NCBI RefSeq assembly: GCF_029633865.1
Contig: NC_079212.1
Location: 80,940,672 to 81,004,671, forward strand
Direction of reading: 5' to 3'
Origin: Lampris incognitus
Taxonomy: Eukaryota; Chordata; Actinopteri; Lampriformes; Lampridae
Length of the DNA stretch: 64,000 bases
The notes below the pieces were generated by a model, which was given only the letters and a program-made list of their open reading frames with translations, was not told where the DNA came from and did no database searches. Every line of letters begins with the position of its first letter. Position 1 is the stretch's first letter. Of this stretch, positions 1-9,107 are shown piece by piece. The position numbers and the translations under genes are program-made.

Positions 1-262
1 CTCTCGGTGGGTCAGGGCGGTGTGGAGAGATGTGGCTATAGCATCCTGTGTGGATCTGTTTGCTCTGTAGGCAAACTGGTGTGTGTCGGAAGTGGATGGG
101 AGGCTTGAGATGATGTTACTCCGAACCAGTTTCTCAAAGCACTTCATTATGTCGGGGGTGAGTGCCACAGGTCAGTAGTCGTTCAGGCTGCTGACAGTGG
201 ACTTTTTTAGCAGTGGGACTATAATGGATGACTTCAGAAAGGGTGGGATGTTGGACTGGGAT
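1..262 (-). pseudogene. LINE reverse transcriptase fragment (L2/CR1-like)
   Basis: Read on the minus strand, this stretch encodes the middle of a non-LTR reverse transcriptase: a PPFLKSSIIVPLLKKS block, then NDY-stop-PVALTP, then HQFAYRANRSTQDAI. These are the fingers and motif 1-2 region typical of fish L2/CR1-type LINEs. The stop at about 172-174 is TGA where the family usually has Arg, consistent with CpG decay of CGA. The fragment runs off the left edge, so its full length is unknown. Clade assignment is from memory of family motifs; that it is a dead LINE scrap is clear. Confidence 0.75.
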
Positions 263-960
263 AGGGACTATAGTATTATGGGTGTAATAAAAAACAAACA
301 AACATTGTATTATGGTTGTAATAAGAACAATGACAATAAATTATCAATTATTTTTGGGGCATATTGTAGCGGTTCTTATTTGACATGTAGCATTAAATCT
401 GTGAACCATGCCTGTCTTTATGTTGCACCGATACCTCTGTTCTGCCTGCGTGGTCACAGTCACACCGGGCTCTCCGGACCGCAAATGCTGACCAATCAAA
501 ATGCTTCTCGGTAGAACAGTCACGTCAGGAGCGGGTACAGATACAGTCCTCTGCTCGGTCTCCCGGTCCACAATTACAGGTAACGACTAAAGTTAGCGAA
601 CAAAACATGTGAATTGTGAAAGAAGCTCCGGTAAATAGTTTAAGTAAATATTGATATCACATATTGTAAAAATAATTATTTCTCCCCGATATTGCTGCAA
701 TGTTAACTACGAATTAACAGAGTGGTGAACTTAGTCAATGTCTTTTTTTTTTGTTGCTCTAGCTAGTTAACGTTATGTAGCTAGCTAACATATGAAGGCG
801 AATGACCATACAATGGGAGTGAACGGGAGGCGAATATTCACCAATGTTAATTCCGCGTGTGCAGGTTTTCCTAGTTTTGTTTTCCGACTTCCTTGGTGTT
901 GTAAAGGGCGTCATTGGATGCCGCACTTTCATGTAGGCTGCGCGTTTACAATGTGCGAGT

Positions 961-963
<3 letters not shown>
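263..963. other. No gene recognised
   Basis: AT-rich DNA with short unconvincing open frames. No splice-bounded exon, RNA gene or element ends were recognised. Confidence 0.5.

Positions 964-1046
<83 letters not shown>
964..1046. repeat. (AC)n microsatellite
   Basis: An uninterrupted dinucleotide array of about 41 units. Long Thr-His and Cys-Val frames across it are products of the repeat, not genes. Confidence 0.98.
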
Positions 1047-1047
<1 letters not shown>

Positions 1048-1584
1048 TCATTGGCAGTATATGCCATTTCACGGCAATTAACCGCTGCTCGCAATTGTGT
1101 GTTCCTGGTTACTATAGTGTGCGCATCTTTGATAAATTATGTTAATTTCCTTTTCATATTTCATCTCATTAGTGACAGAGGTTCTGTGTGTTAGTAACGC
1201 CGCATTTTTTTTCTTGTATATGCGAGTATAATCGTTAATAAATAATGTCAAATATCCCCTTGTGTAGGCTACAATTTGTTATCTGATCAGATTTAGCTAA
1301 CATCAACGGCTTTTTATAAGATTGTAAACTCGAAAATATTTATGTAAACACTTAAAGATTAGTTTGTAATCGGGAAAAACGATCCAACAATAACCCCCAG
1401 TAAGTTTAACTTTGAAATATTATTTTCTATGTATTTGGCAGTTAAAGAGGAATGTTTTGGACCACATGTTACAATCTGCACTTGAAACCACGGGCGCGGG
1501 GCACGAGCGACTAGCGAGGCAGAATCGAAAATAACAGAATTAAAAGTCTCGCTGGAACCAGGCACTCTCTACTGGTGCAAGGGG
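1047..1584. other. No gene recognised
   Basis: AT-rich sequence between two microsatellites. No coding or element signature was seen. Confidence 0.5.
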
Positions 1585-1703
1585 CATTCATTCATTCATT
1601 CATTCATTCATTCATTCATTCATTCATTCATTCATTCATTCATTCATTCATTCATTCATTCATTCATTCATCCATCCATTCATCCATTCATCCATTCATT
1701 CAT
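1585..1703. repeat. (ATTC)n microsatellite
   Basis: A tetranucleotide array of about 29 units. It is pure for about 85 bp and then has interspersed ATCC variants at its right end. Confidence 0.97.
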
Positions 1704-1942
1704 ACCGTCTTACATTGAAGAGTACATACACTGATATTCACCTCTCCTCCCAGACTTACAAAATGGTTGCATTGAGTCAAAAAACCTTTCAAAAGACAGC
1801 ATAATTTTAGCGTTTTAACACCCCCCCCAACCGCAAATAGGGGGACCCCCTCCCCTTAACTGGTCACTCAGTTTGAGCACTGGGCATAACCAGGTACTCA
1901 TAATGTCCGCTGGGAGTGTTGAAAACTGTTTTCCATTCGTCC

Positions 1943-2290
1943 TGTTAAGAGACATGTTAATGTGTCCTCAGTTGATATACAAGTAGGCTAATATTGTACT
2001 ACTGTTTTATATATGTTAAGTGAATATGTGCAGTATTATAATTGTGCCACTGTGAGGCGCTAAGGCGCTGGGTATAGAGGACGCGTGCTTGCGTCATAAC
2101 GTTCCTTATATAGGAGACGCGCCATGTGATGAATCAGTTCAGATGTTGTTGAGTGATAGCTGTCACCGTGAGCCTGATGTGTGTACAGCTCGCTAATAAA
2201 TACGCCAGGCTTGGCTAAATGTTTCCTCATCTCCACCGTCCATCGTTTCTCCGAATGCAACGTTAGCTGCAACAGTATTATAACGTAACC
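1943..2290 (+). repeat. Copia 5' LTR
   Basis: Starts TGTTAAGAG and ends in TAACGTAAC plus one base; the 3' LTR ends TAACGTAACA. It holds a TATATAGG box near 2107 and an AATAAA signal near 2194. About 348 bp. Confidence 0.9.
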
Positions 2291-2304
2291 GGTTCTGGGC
2301 CCAG
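2291..2304 (+). other. Copia primer-binding site (internal tRNA-iMet type)
   Basis: The 14 bases GGTTCTGGGCCCAG directly follow the 5' LTR. They match, with one difference, the complement of the anticodon stem-loop of initiator tRNA-Met (GGTTATGGGCCCAG). Drosophila copia uses this internal half-tRNA site rather than the tRNA 3' end. Confidence 0.75.
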
Positions 2305-2406
2305 GAGTTGTTCGGAAGAAACGTTTGTTGTTTTCCACCGTCTAGAAAGTCGCAACGAACCGCTTGCTAACGGGTTGCTAGCTAGCAAGAAGAGCAAGCT
2401 AGCATC

Positions 2407-3056
2407 ATGGACCAACGAGGAACAAGCAGGTTGCCTCGACTGACGTTCGACGGAGATGAGACTAAGTATGAGCTTTGGGAGACCAAAATGTTGGGACATT
2501 TTCATTTATTAGGGCTAAAGGACACGGTCCGGTCCTGGGAGAACCGAGAACTGAGGCCGAGATAGCGGCAGACGCAAAGAAAAATGCTGACGCATATGCC
2601 AAGTTGATTTTACTGTTAGATGACAAAAGCCTCTCGTTAATGTTGAGGGATGCGACCAACAATGGAAGAAGAGCCCTGAAAATATTGAGAGAGTATTATG
2701 CCGGGAAGGGAAAACCCCGGATAATCAACTTGTACATGCTAACATCGCTTCAGAAGGCGAACGACGAAAGTGTAATGGACTACACCATCAGAGCAGAAAC
2801 CGCCATCAAAGCACTGCGGAACGCGAGTGAGACGTTAGGAGATGGCCTACTAGTAGCTATGGTCTTAAAGTGACTGCCTGAGGGGTTTAAGCCATTCGCA
2901 ATACACGTGGCACATACGGATGATAACATCACGTTTGCAGAATTCAAGACTAAACTACGAAGTTTTGAAGAAACGGAGAAGATAAACGCAGCTGAGTCGA
3001 GCGACAGTGTGATGAAGACTCAAGGTAAAACCGGACGGCGGCCTGCCAAGACAAAC
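2407..3056 (+). pseudogene. Copia gag (broken)
   Basis: The frame opens at 2407 (MDQRGTSRLPRL) and shows the copia gag pattern: an F-D-G-D-E...Y-x-L-W start, a helical capsid region with ALKILREYYAGKG, and KANDESVMDYTIRAE. A frameshift near 2520 moves the reading to a second frame. A TGA at 2872-2874 interrupts just before LPEGFKPFAIHV. Homology resumes after the stop to about 3056, where element E is inserted. The zinc knuckles lie on the far side of E at 6945. Two lesions before any insertion show it could not make intact Gag. Confidence 0.85.
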
Positions 3057-3061
3057 GCACG

Positions 3062-3216
3062 TCGCCAGTAGTGGTTGTGGTTGCTATAGTTACCAAGCCT
3101 CCCTTCCGGTCTGCCTGCATTGCAGTCTCTGTTGTTCTTCCTGTTTTAACTAAATGGCTGCTGCCGCACGTTTCCGTCTGCGTTGTGTGATTCATTGATG
3201 TCGTCTCTCATTACTG
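3062..3216 (+). repeat. 5' LTR of E
   Basis: Matches 6746-6902 with few differences, from TAGTGGTTGTGG to CTCATTACTG. The extreme 5' bases differ from the 3' copy. Confidence 0.8.
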
Positions 3217-3371
3217 GTGTGGTGGCAGCGCTTACCAGACTTATGTCCCAAGGACTGATATTTACCGAATTAATCGCGATAGCCCTTCCAGGGGGATCAC
3301 AGGGTAGTTACGTCTACCACCAGGCGCAGCTGGGCTAGCTCAGACACAGTTGTGCAAGATAAGTGGGCAGC

Positions 3372-4202
3372 ATGGCGACACACAGAGCACCGAAGCAATG
3401 GTGTTTAACAAAGACCGAGACGGTGAACGCTTTTGAGAACTGGCGTCAGAACCTGCTTTATATACTGTCGCTCGATGCCGGGTTTGCCCCCTTCCTGCTC
3501 GATGGCGTGGAGTGGGAGAAGAAGTCTAAAACGTCCCCTGTCCGGGGTTTCAAAGGTGACGGTGAAGATATTCCCGCGCCCCGACGTCCCAATAAAGAAC
3601 AGAAGGTAGCCATGTTAGAGCTAATGTTGGGACAGATAGCCAATTATTGTCCTGTAATCTCTCGTCACAGCATAGTCAGGAACTCCACATCTATTGACAG
3701 CATATGGCAAGCTATTCGTCTACATTACGGCTTTCAGTGCCCCGGGGCGGTGTCTGAACTCCCCAAGTCAAAGCAATCCATCCCTGTCCAGACAAGGAGG
3801 TCATGTCCCCTTTGTAAATATGCCGGCAGGCCTGATAATCACTTCCTCAGCAAATGTTCCTTTCTGCCCCCCCAAGATAAAATGTACATGGCGAAGTCGC
3901 GCCAGGTTTTGGGAGAGCAAGTCGAGACTGATGATGAGGTAGAGGAGTGCGTTAGTGGGGAGCCAGCGCCATCTAGTGGTGTGAAACGTGTGCTTATCAA
4001 ACAGTCCCCTTACCTCGATGCCTTCCATGGACACTGCCCTGTGCGTCTCACCGTTGATAGTGGGGCAACAGGCAACATGATGAGGGCCTCATGCGCGACC
4101 AGGTTGGGCGTCACCGTCACAGGAAGTATGCAGTCCGCATTCCAAGCAGATGGCTCGTCCCTTTTGAAAGTATTGGGAGAGACACGGACACACTTCCAGT
4201 GA
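3372..4202 (+). pseudogene. Element E gag-protease frame
   Basis: About 276 codons from the ATG at 3372. The N-terminus (MATHRAPKQWCLTKTETV, then FENWRQNLLYILSLD) is characteristic of this element group, followed by a MLELMLGQIANYCP helix. A CPLCKYAGRPDNHFLSKC block looks like a zinc knuckle. LTVDSGATGNMM is a retropepsin active site (DSGA). The frame stops at 4200-4202, but protease homology continues at once in another frame (DILAGIPFM), so a frameshift lies just before 4202. Gag seems shortened between the helix region and the knuckle. Confidence 0.75.
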
Positions 4203-5216
4203 GATGGCCATGACCTCTATTTTGAGGGCCTCATCGTTGAGAATCTCGAATCTGACATCCTGGCTGGAATTCCCTTTATGGAAAAGAACGACGTCTCCAT
4301 CAGACCAGCCAAACACCACATCTGCTTGGGCGAGGATGTATACCGCTACGGCACCCTCCAAACACCGATGGACAGGCATGCCGTACGGCGCGCGCACGTG
4401 CTTTGCGCTCTGGATAAATCTACTGTGTGGCCAGGGGAGTACATCGAGCTCAAGCTGCCTCCTGAGCTGTGCAATGTGGACAGTGAGCTGACTGTTGAAC
4501 CACACGTCGATGTCTCATGTGACCAGTCTGACACACAGCAATGGCCTGCCCCAACTTTGCTACGGGGTGTGTCCGGGAAGATCCGTGTCCCAAATCTCAC
4601 TGGCGAGCCGCGGCTGGTCCAGAAAAGCCACCACCTATGCCGTGTCCGTGCCACATATGTCCCGTCACTCAGTGACATCGCCGTGTCAGCTGATGCCCCC
4701 AAACCGACCCCGACGATCATGTCAGCCTTGTCCTCTGACCTTGTCGCTCTGGATCCAGATAACATCATGCCTGCTGAAATCAGAGATGAGTTCCGCACCC
4801 TGCATAGAGAGTTTGATGTAGTGTTTGATCCTCACCTTGAATGATATAACGGCGCTGTGGGTCCGTTCCAGGCCAGGGTGAACATGGGACCTGTCCTATC
4901 TCTGCTCTTCACCAACAGGTCGGCCTGGCTTGCCATACAGGCAGAGTGCTCTGACCTCAGACGGAGTCTCATCGACGACGAGTGCAGAGACACTCTCAGG
5001 GATGCTTTAACCTGCTTACGTGTGGGTCTGTGCCTTCTCAACGGACCCTCTGCTGTGATCAGGACTGACCCTGCCCCTGGTTTTGCTGCATTGGCAGGGG
5101 ATGGGGCCCTCGCTATGCACAGACTAGTTGTTGAGGTGGGCAACGCCAAGAATTTCAATAAGAACCCAGTGGCGGAGAAGGCTGTTCAAGAGAGTCAGGG
5201 GGAGATTCTTCGTCTC
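4203..5216 (+). pseudogene. Element E protease end and integrase remnant
   Basis: From 4203 the sequence encodes the protease C-terminus (DILAGIPFM), a linker, and a block ending near [12 protein letters not shown], which would normally lead into reverse transcriptase. The expected RT and RNase H are absent. The sequence passes directly to [17 protein letters not shown] and then to an integrase-like core with [25 protein letters not shown] and [12 protein letters not shown]. At least two internal deletions are therefore inferred, plus a stop at about 4843. Assignment of the second half to integrase rests on remembered relatives. Confidence 0.6.
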
Positions 5217-5390
5217 TAGCCTAACTGTAGGGCTGTTACTCCCCTGTTACTCTCTGTCGCTAGGTCGCGTGGATTGTCTGCCCGTGAAATGCTGCTTCAG
5301 CGTGACCAGTTCTCCCATAGGCAGTTGCCTGTGGTCGACCAGGACCTCATCTTGAAACAACACTCGGAGCGTGTCACCAACCATCCGTAC

Positions 5391-6074
5391 TGTTGTGGTT
5401 ACACCGCCCCGAGCTGCCTCCCCGGCACGTTCAAGCCACTCCCTCAGCTCGGACGTGCCGGAAACATCCGAGCGCTCGGCTCGCGCTCTGAGGAGACGAG
5501 AGCTGCACTGCACCAGGTGTTTGCCATCATCCATCAGGCACACCTGCGGCAATCAGGCAGCCTTCTACAAGAAGCCTCCCAGAATGTCTCTCAGTGTTTC
5601 GACGTACTGAACCCTGCGACTCTCCCTCAGCGACTTCCACGGCTCCCCGCGTCTCCCTCGTCCCCAGCGACCTTCACGTTTTTCCCCGGACCTCTCCTGC
5701 GATCTCCCCCCTTGTCCCTCTATCTGGACCCCTCCTTTCGGACTCGACTTCCCGGATCTCGGACCCGGACTTCCTCGGACAATCCCTCTTGGATCACGGA
5801 CTGGACTTTCTTGCCAGGTGCACGCACATTATTTCAACACCTCCTGGTCATTTACATACCGCACCACACATAGGCTAAAAACACTCACACATAGTTATAC
5901 ACGCAAACCACGGGACACCACACATAGTTTATTCACACATCCCACTAACAGAACGTTTTTCGCACCATACATTCCCCTCCACAATAAAACCACCTTTTGG
6001 ATTTTGAAGTCATCCTGTGTCTGTCTGCCTTGGGTTTCGCCACACGGGTCCGGTTCTGGTGCGCGAGCATAACA
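5391..6074 (+). mobile_element. Solo LTR of gypsy family A
   Basis: A 684-bp LTR, TGTTGTGG to GCATAACA, in plus orientation, flanked by perfect CGTAC duplications (5386-5390 and 6075-6079). It closely matches both LTRs of element A (16604-17376 and 21857-22545) and lacks the 84-bp extra segment of A's left LTR. It interrupts element E's C-terminal domain, which resumes at 6080. It would have formed by LTR-LTR recombination of a full insertion. Confidence 0.95.
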
Positions 6075-6079
6075 CGTAC

Positions 6080-6598
6080 AGCATGAAGTCAAAGGTGCCC
6101 TCTGGTCGTGTGTCGGTGCCTCCCGCCATTCGACCTGGTGAACTGGTGTAGCGGTATGGTGACCGGAATAAGTCAAAGGCCCGTGACAGGTACCTCGACA
6201 CGAGCGTGGATGGTTCATGGTGCAATATCCAGAAGTTCACGGGGTCTCAACTCCGTCGCACCTCCTACAGGGTCAGGCTGGGTGACTGCTACAAAGTGGA
6301 AGGTCCCTCTACGGCCTCTGAACCCCTCGCGGACAATTTCGCGACTGATGAGGGCTTGGACAACCCTGCCCCGCACTGCCCTGACATACCGCCAGCCATT
6401 GCCGAGCCCCCACCTGCACCTTGCCTGCCTTGTGATAACGATATGAGGCTGGGGGATGAGACTGTGCCCCCCGTCCATGTCGAGCCTGGGGGGAGCTCCG
6501 CTGGCGAGTGTGTGCCTGCTCTTGCACCTGGTGCTGCACCTCGATGCTCGGAGCGTCGCCGGCGATTGCCGCGGCATTTACAGGACTTTGAACTTTAG
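6080..6598 (+). pseudogene. Element E C-terminal pol region
   Basis: Continues the frame cut by the solo LTR: a Tyr-Gly-Asp-Arg-Asn-Lys block, WCNIQKFTGSQLRRTSYRV, then a Pro-rich acidic tail ending RRRRLPRHLQDFEL and a stop at 6596-6598. One in-frame TAG near 6150 precedes the YGDRNKS block. This is the usual C-terminal layout of an LTR-element pol. Confidence 0.6.
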
Positions 6599-6745
6599 GC
6601 CAGTTGTTTGTGTGTTCTGGTGATAATGTTTTGTCTTACCTTACAGGTCTAGTTTTAAAGCCTGAGCTGTGATGTTGCCTGGTGTTCTGTGGTGTTATTG
6701 TTGTACTGTGTGTAGGGGGGGTCTTTCTTTTGGGAAAAAAAGGGG

Positions 6746-6902
6746 TGACGTAAGTAGTGGTTGTGGTTGCTATAGTTACCAAGCCTCCCTTCCGGCCTGC
6801 CTGCGTTGCAGTCTCTGTTGTTCTTCCTGTTTTATCTAAATGGCTGCTGCCGCACGTTTCCATCTGCGTTGTGTGATTCATTGATGTAGTCTCTCATTAC
6901 TG
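6746..6902 (+). repeat. 3' LTR of E
   Basis: Begins TGACGTAAGTAGTGG directly after a purine tract (GGGAAAAAAAGGGG) and ends CATTACTG, followed by GCGCG. Confidence 0.8.
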
Positions 6903-6907
6903 GCGCG

Positions 6908-8880
6908 TGACCGGAACAAATAAGACACAAAGATGGTGTGCTTCAAGTGTGGCACCAAAGGCCACCCAACGAAAGGATGTCGACAGAAGACGTGGTGTAG
7001 TCATTGCAGGAGTGACACACACAAAGACGCCACTTGTAGGCGCAAGGACAAGGACAGTAAGGACAAACAGGATGGCGCGAGTAAAGTCTCAGAAGACGGA
7101 GACGCTGACTTCGCCTTCAAGATGAGAGACGGAGAGACCGGTACCCAACGGCAGCCGGCGCGCAGCATCCAGGAGAGGGGCCTGATGGTGGACACGGGGG
7201 CCACCTCCCATATCTTCACGAACATAACCAAGTTCAAGAACTTCGACAGCGCGTTCAGGCCAGAAACACACAGTGTGGAGTTGGCAGACGGCACCCGGTG
7301 CAGCGGGGTCGCCCAGCGAAGGGGAAATGCAGAGGTTTCCCTGATCGACAGCAGAGGACAGCGACACAAAGCAATGCTGAGAGATGCTTTATTCATACCG
7401 TCATACCCCCAGAACATTTTCTCAGTGAAGGCAGAGACTACCAGTGGGGCCACGGTTGTCTTCAAAGAGGGGAAAGACGGCATGATAACCAGAGACGGTA
7501 CCAGATTTAACATTCATGTATATGGCAAGCTGTATTATTTGCTTACTGAAGGTGAGTCTAATGACAAGTGTAACGCATGTCATGACATACAGACGTGGCA
7601 TGCGATATTAGGCCACTGTAACTATGATGATGTTCTAAAGTTGCAGAATGTGGTTGAGGGTATGCAGATCAAGGGCAAGACAGGTAGGCCCGAACAAGAG
7701 TGTGAAGTATGTATACAGGGAAAGTTTGCCCAGACCAGAAATAGAGACCCTGATACAAGAGCAAAGGCTCCCTTACAGATGGTACACACAGACCTTGCAC
7801 TTCCTGTAGCCACAGAGTCAATAGATGGTTACAAATATGTGCAGTCGTTCACTGATGACTACTCGAGCGCAGTGTTCGTATATTTTCTGAAGAAGAAAAG
7901 TGACACAGTACAGGCTACGGAAAAGTTCCTAGCAGATGTAGCCCCTTACGGGAAAGTGAGGTGCATCAGATCGGACAACGGAACAGAGTTTACGTGCAGT
8001 GATTTCCAAACACTGTTGAGGAAAAATAAGATCAGACATGAAACGTCAGCTCCGTATTCCCCACACCAGAATGGTACCGCAGAGAGGGGCTGGCGTACTC
8101 TTTTTGAGATGGGTAGGTGCATGATAGTTGAGAGCCAGCTACCAAAGCAGTTATGGCACTACGCAGTCCAAACAGCAGCCATGGTACGTAACAGATGCTT
8201 TAACAGGCGTACGGGGCAGACCCCTTACCAGCTGCTGACAGACAAGAAGCCTAATGTATCTAAAATGCCGAAGTTTGGGTCTGTATGCTACACGTACAAA
8301 CAGGACAAGGGAAAACTTGATTCCAGGTGTGACCAGGGGCGTTTTGTGGGTTATGACAAGAACAGCCCAGCGTATTTGGTCTATCATCCAGATACAAACA
8401 AAGTACAAAAACACAGGCTAGTGAAGTTTGTGAGCAAGGCAGCGGTGGAGAAACAGATACAGACAGGTGAGCCAGACCCAAGTGATGACTATGACAGTGT
8501 GAGACAGCCTAGGACTAGTGAGACCATGCAGGAGGTCAATAGGAGTACAGAGAATGCTCAAGAGCCAAGTGTACAGAGTCGAAGTACACATAGTGATAGT
8601 CCAGGTGCAGCGACAAGGTCTAATGACAGAAACCAAACATAAGAGTGTGACAGGTGGTGAACTCGAGGGTAGGAGGTATCCAACTAGAGACAGGAGGAAA
8701 CTGAGTCGCTTACAGGACTTCGTAACTGAAGAAAGGGATAGTAATGGGGTTCATACCACGGTAGACTACTGCTACAGAGCGGTATGTGGCGTTCCACAGA
8801 GGTTTGGGGAGGCTATGGAGTCAGCTAACTCAAAAGCGTGGGTAAAAGCCATGGATGAAGAGATCCAGTCGTTAAACGAG
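6908..8880 (+). pseudogene. Copia pol, first part (knuckles, protease, integrase)
   Basis: From 6933 one open frame runs 569 codons. Order: CCHC knuckle CFKCGTKGHPTKGC, a second Cys-His cluster, protease LMVDTGATSHIF, the integrase zinc region (HAILGHCN...CEVCIQGK) and the integrase core with Asp in HTDLALP, Asp in RSDNGTEF and the catalytic Glu in NGTAERGWR. An acidic linker follows. A frameshift at about 8640 moves homology to another frame (RRYPTRDRRKLSRLQDF, then KAMDEEIQSLNEN). B then interrupts the start of RT. Copia order, with integrase before RT, is clear. Confidence 0.92.
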
Positions 8881-8885
8881 AACAG

Positions 8886-9107
8886 TGTTAGGCTTTGTGG
8901 AAGACCCCAAGCGCACGACACCAGACAGAGATGGGGTTAGCCGAAAAACTGGCGTACTTTATTCAAACATAGGAAGGCAATGAGCGACAAGTAAAAAACG
9001 GAAAGTCCAAGGGGGAAAAAAACTCGCGGGTAATCCAAACGGGAACAAGGCAGGATACTTCCACGGGGAAACTTTGCAAGGGAAAAACATGAACCAAGGG
9101 CTGGGAT
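8886..9107 (-). repeat. B 3' LTR, left piece
   Basis: TGTTAGGCTTTGTGGAAG onward, matching 24051-24270. The hAT transposon cuts it after GCTGGGAT; the LTR resumes at 12057. Confidence 0.92.

Larger units (their letters stand above)
3062..6902 (+). mobile_element. LTR retroelement E (deletion derivative, unusual family)
   Basis: Bounded by near-identical terminal repeats of about 155 bp (3062-3216 and 6746-6902) and flanked by GCACG (3057-3061) and GCGCG (6903-6907), a duplication with one change. A purine tract (about 6734-6745) precedes the 3' LTR. Internal frames encode a gag-like protein with a DSGA protease and separate parts of an integrase-like domain. No reverse transcriptase core motifs were found. 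It resembles a distinctive retroelement group seen in fish and corals whose gag starts with a PKQWCLTKTET-type block; I cannot place it firmly in gypsy, BEL or copia. A solo LTR of family A interrupts it at 5391-6074. Confidence 0.75.

Noticed and set aside
792..1145. 117-codon frame with a poly Thr-His stretch
   Set aside because: Created by the (AC)n microsatellite; the opposite strand is open as well and there is no homology.
1917..1942. TGTTGAAAAC as the start of the copia LTR
   Set aside because: Those 26 bases are element D's RT; the 3' LTR starts TGTTAAGAG, and CGTCC directly precedes that sequence on the left.
5274..5873. 199-codon continuous frame
   Set aside because: A chance fusion of element E coding sequence with the A solo LTR across the CGTAC duplication.
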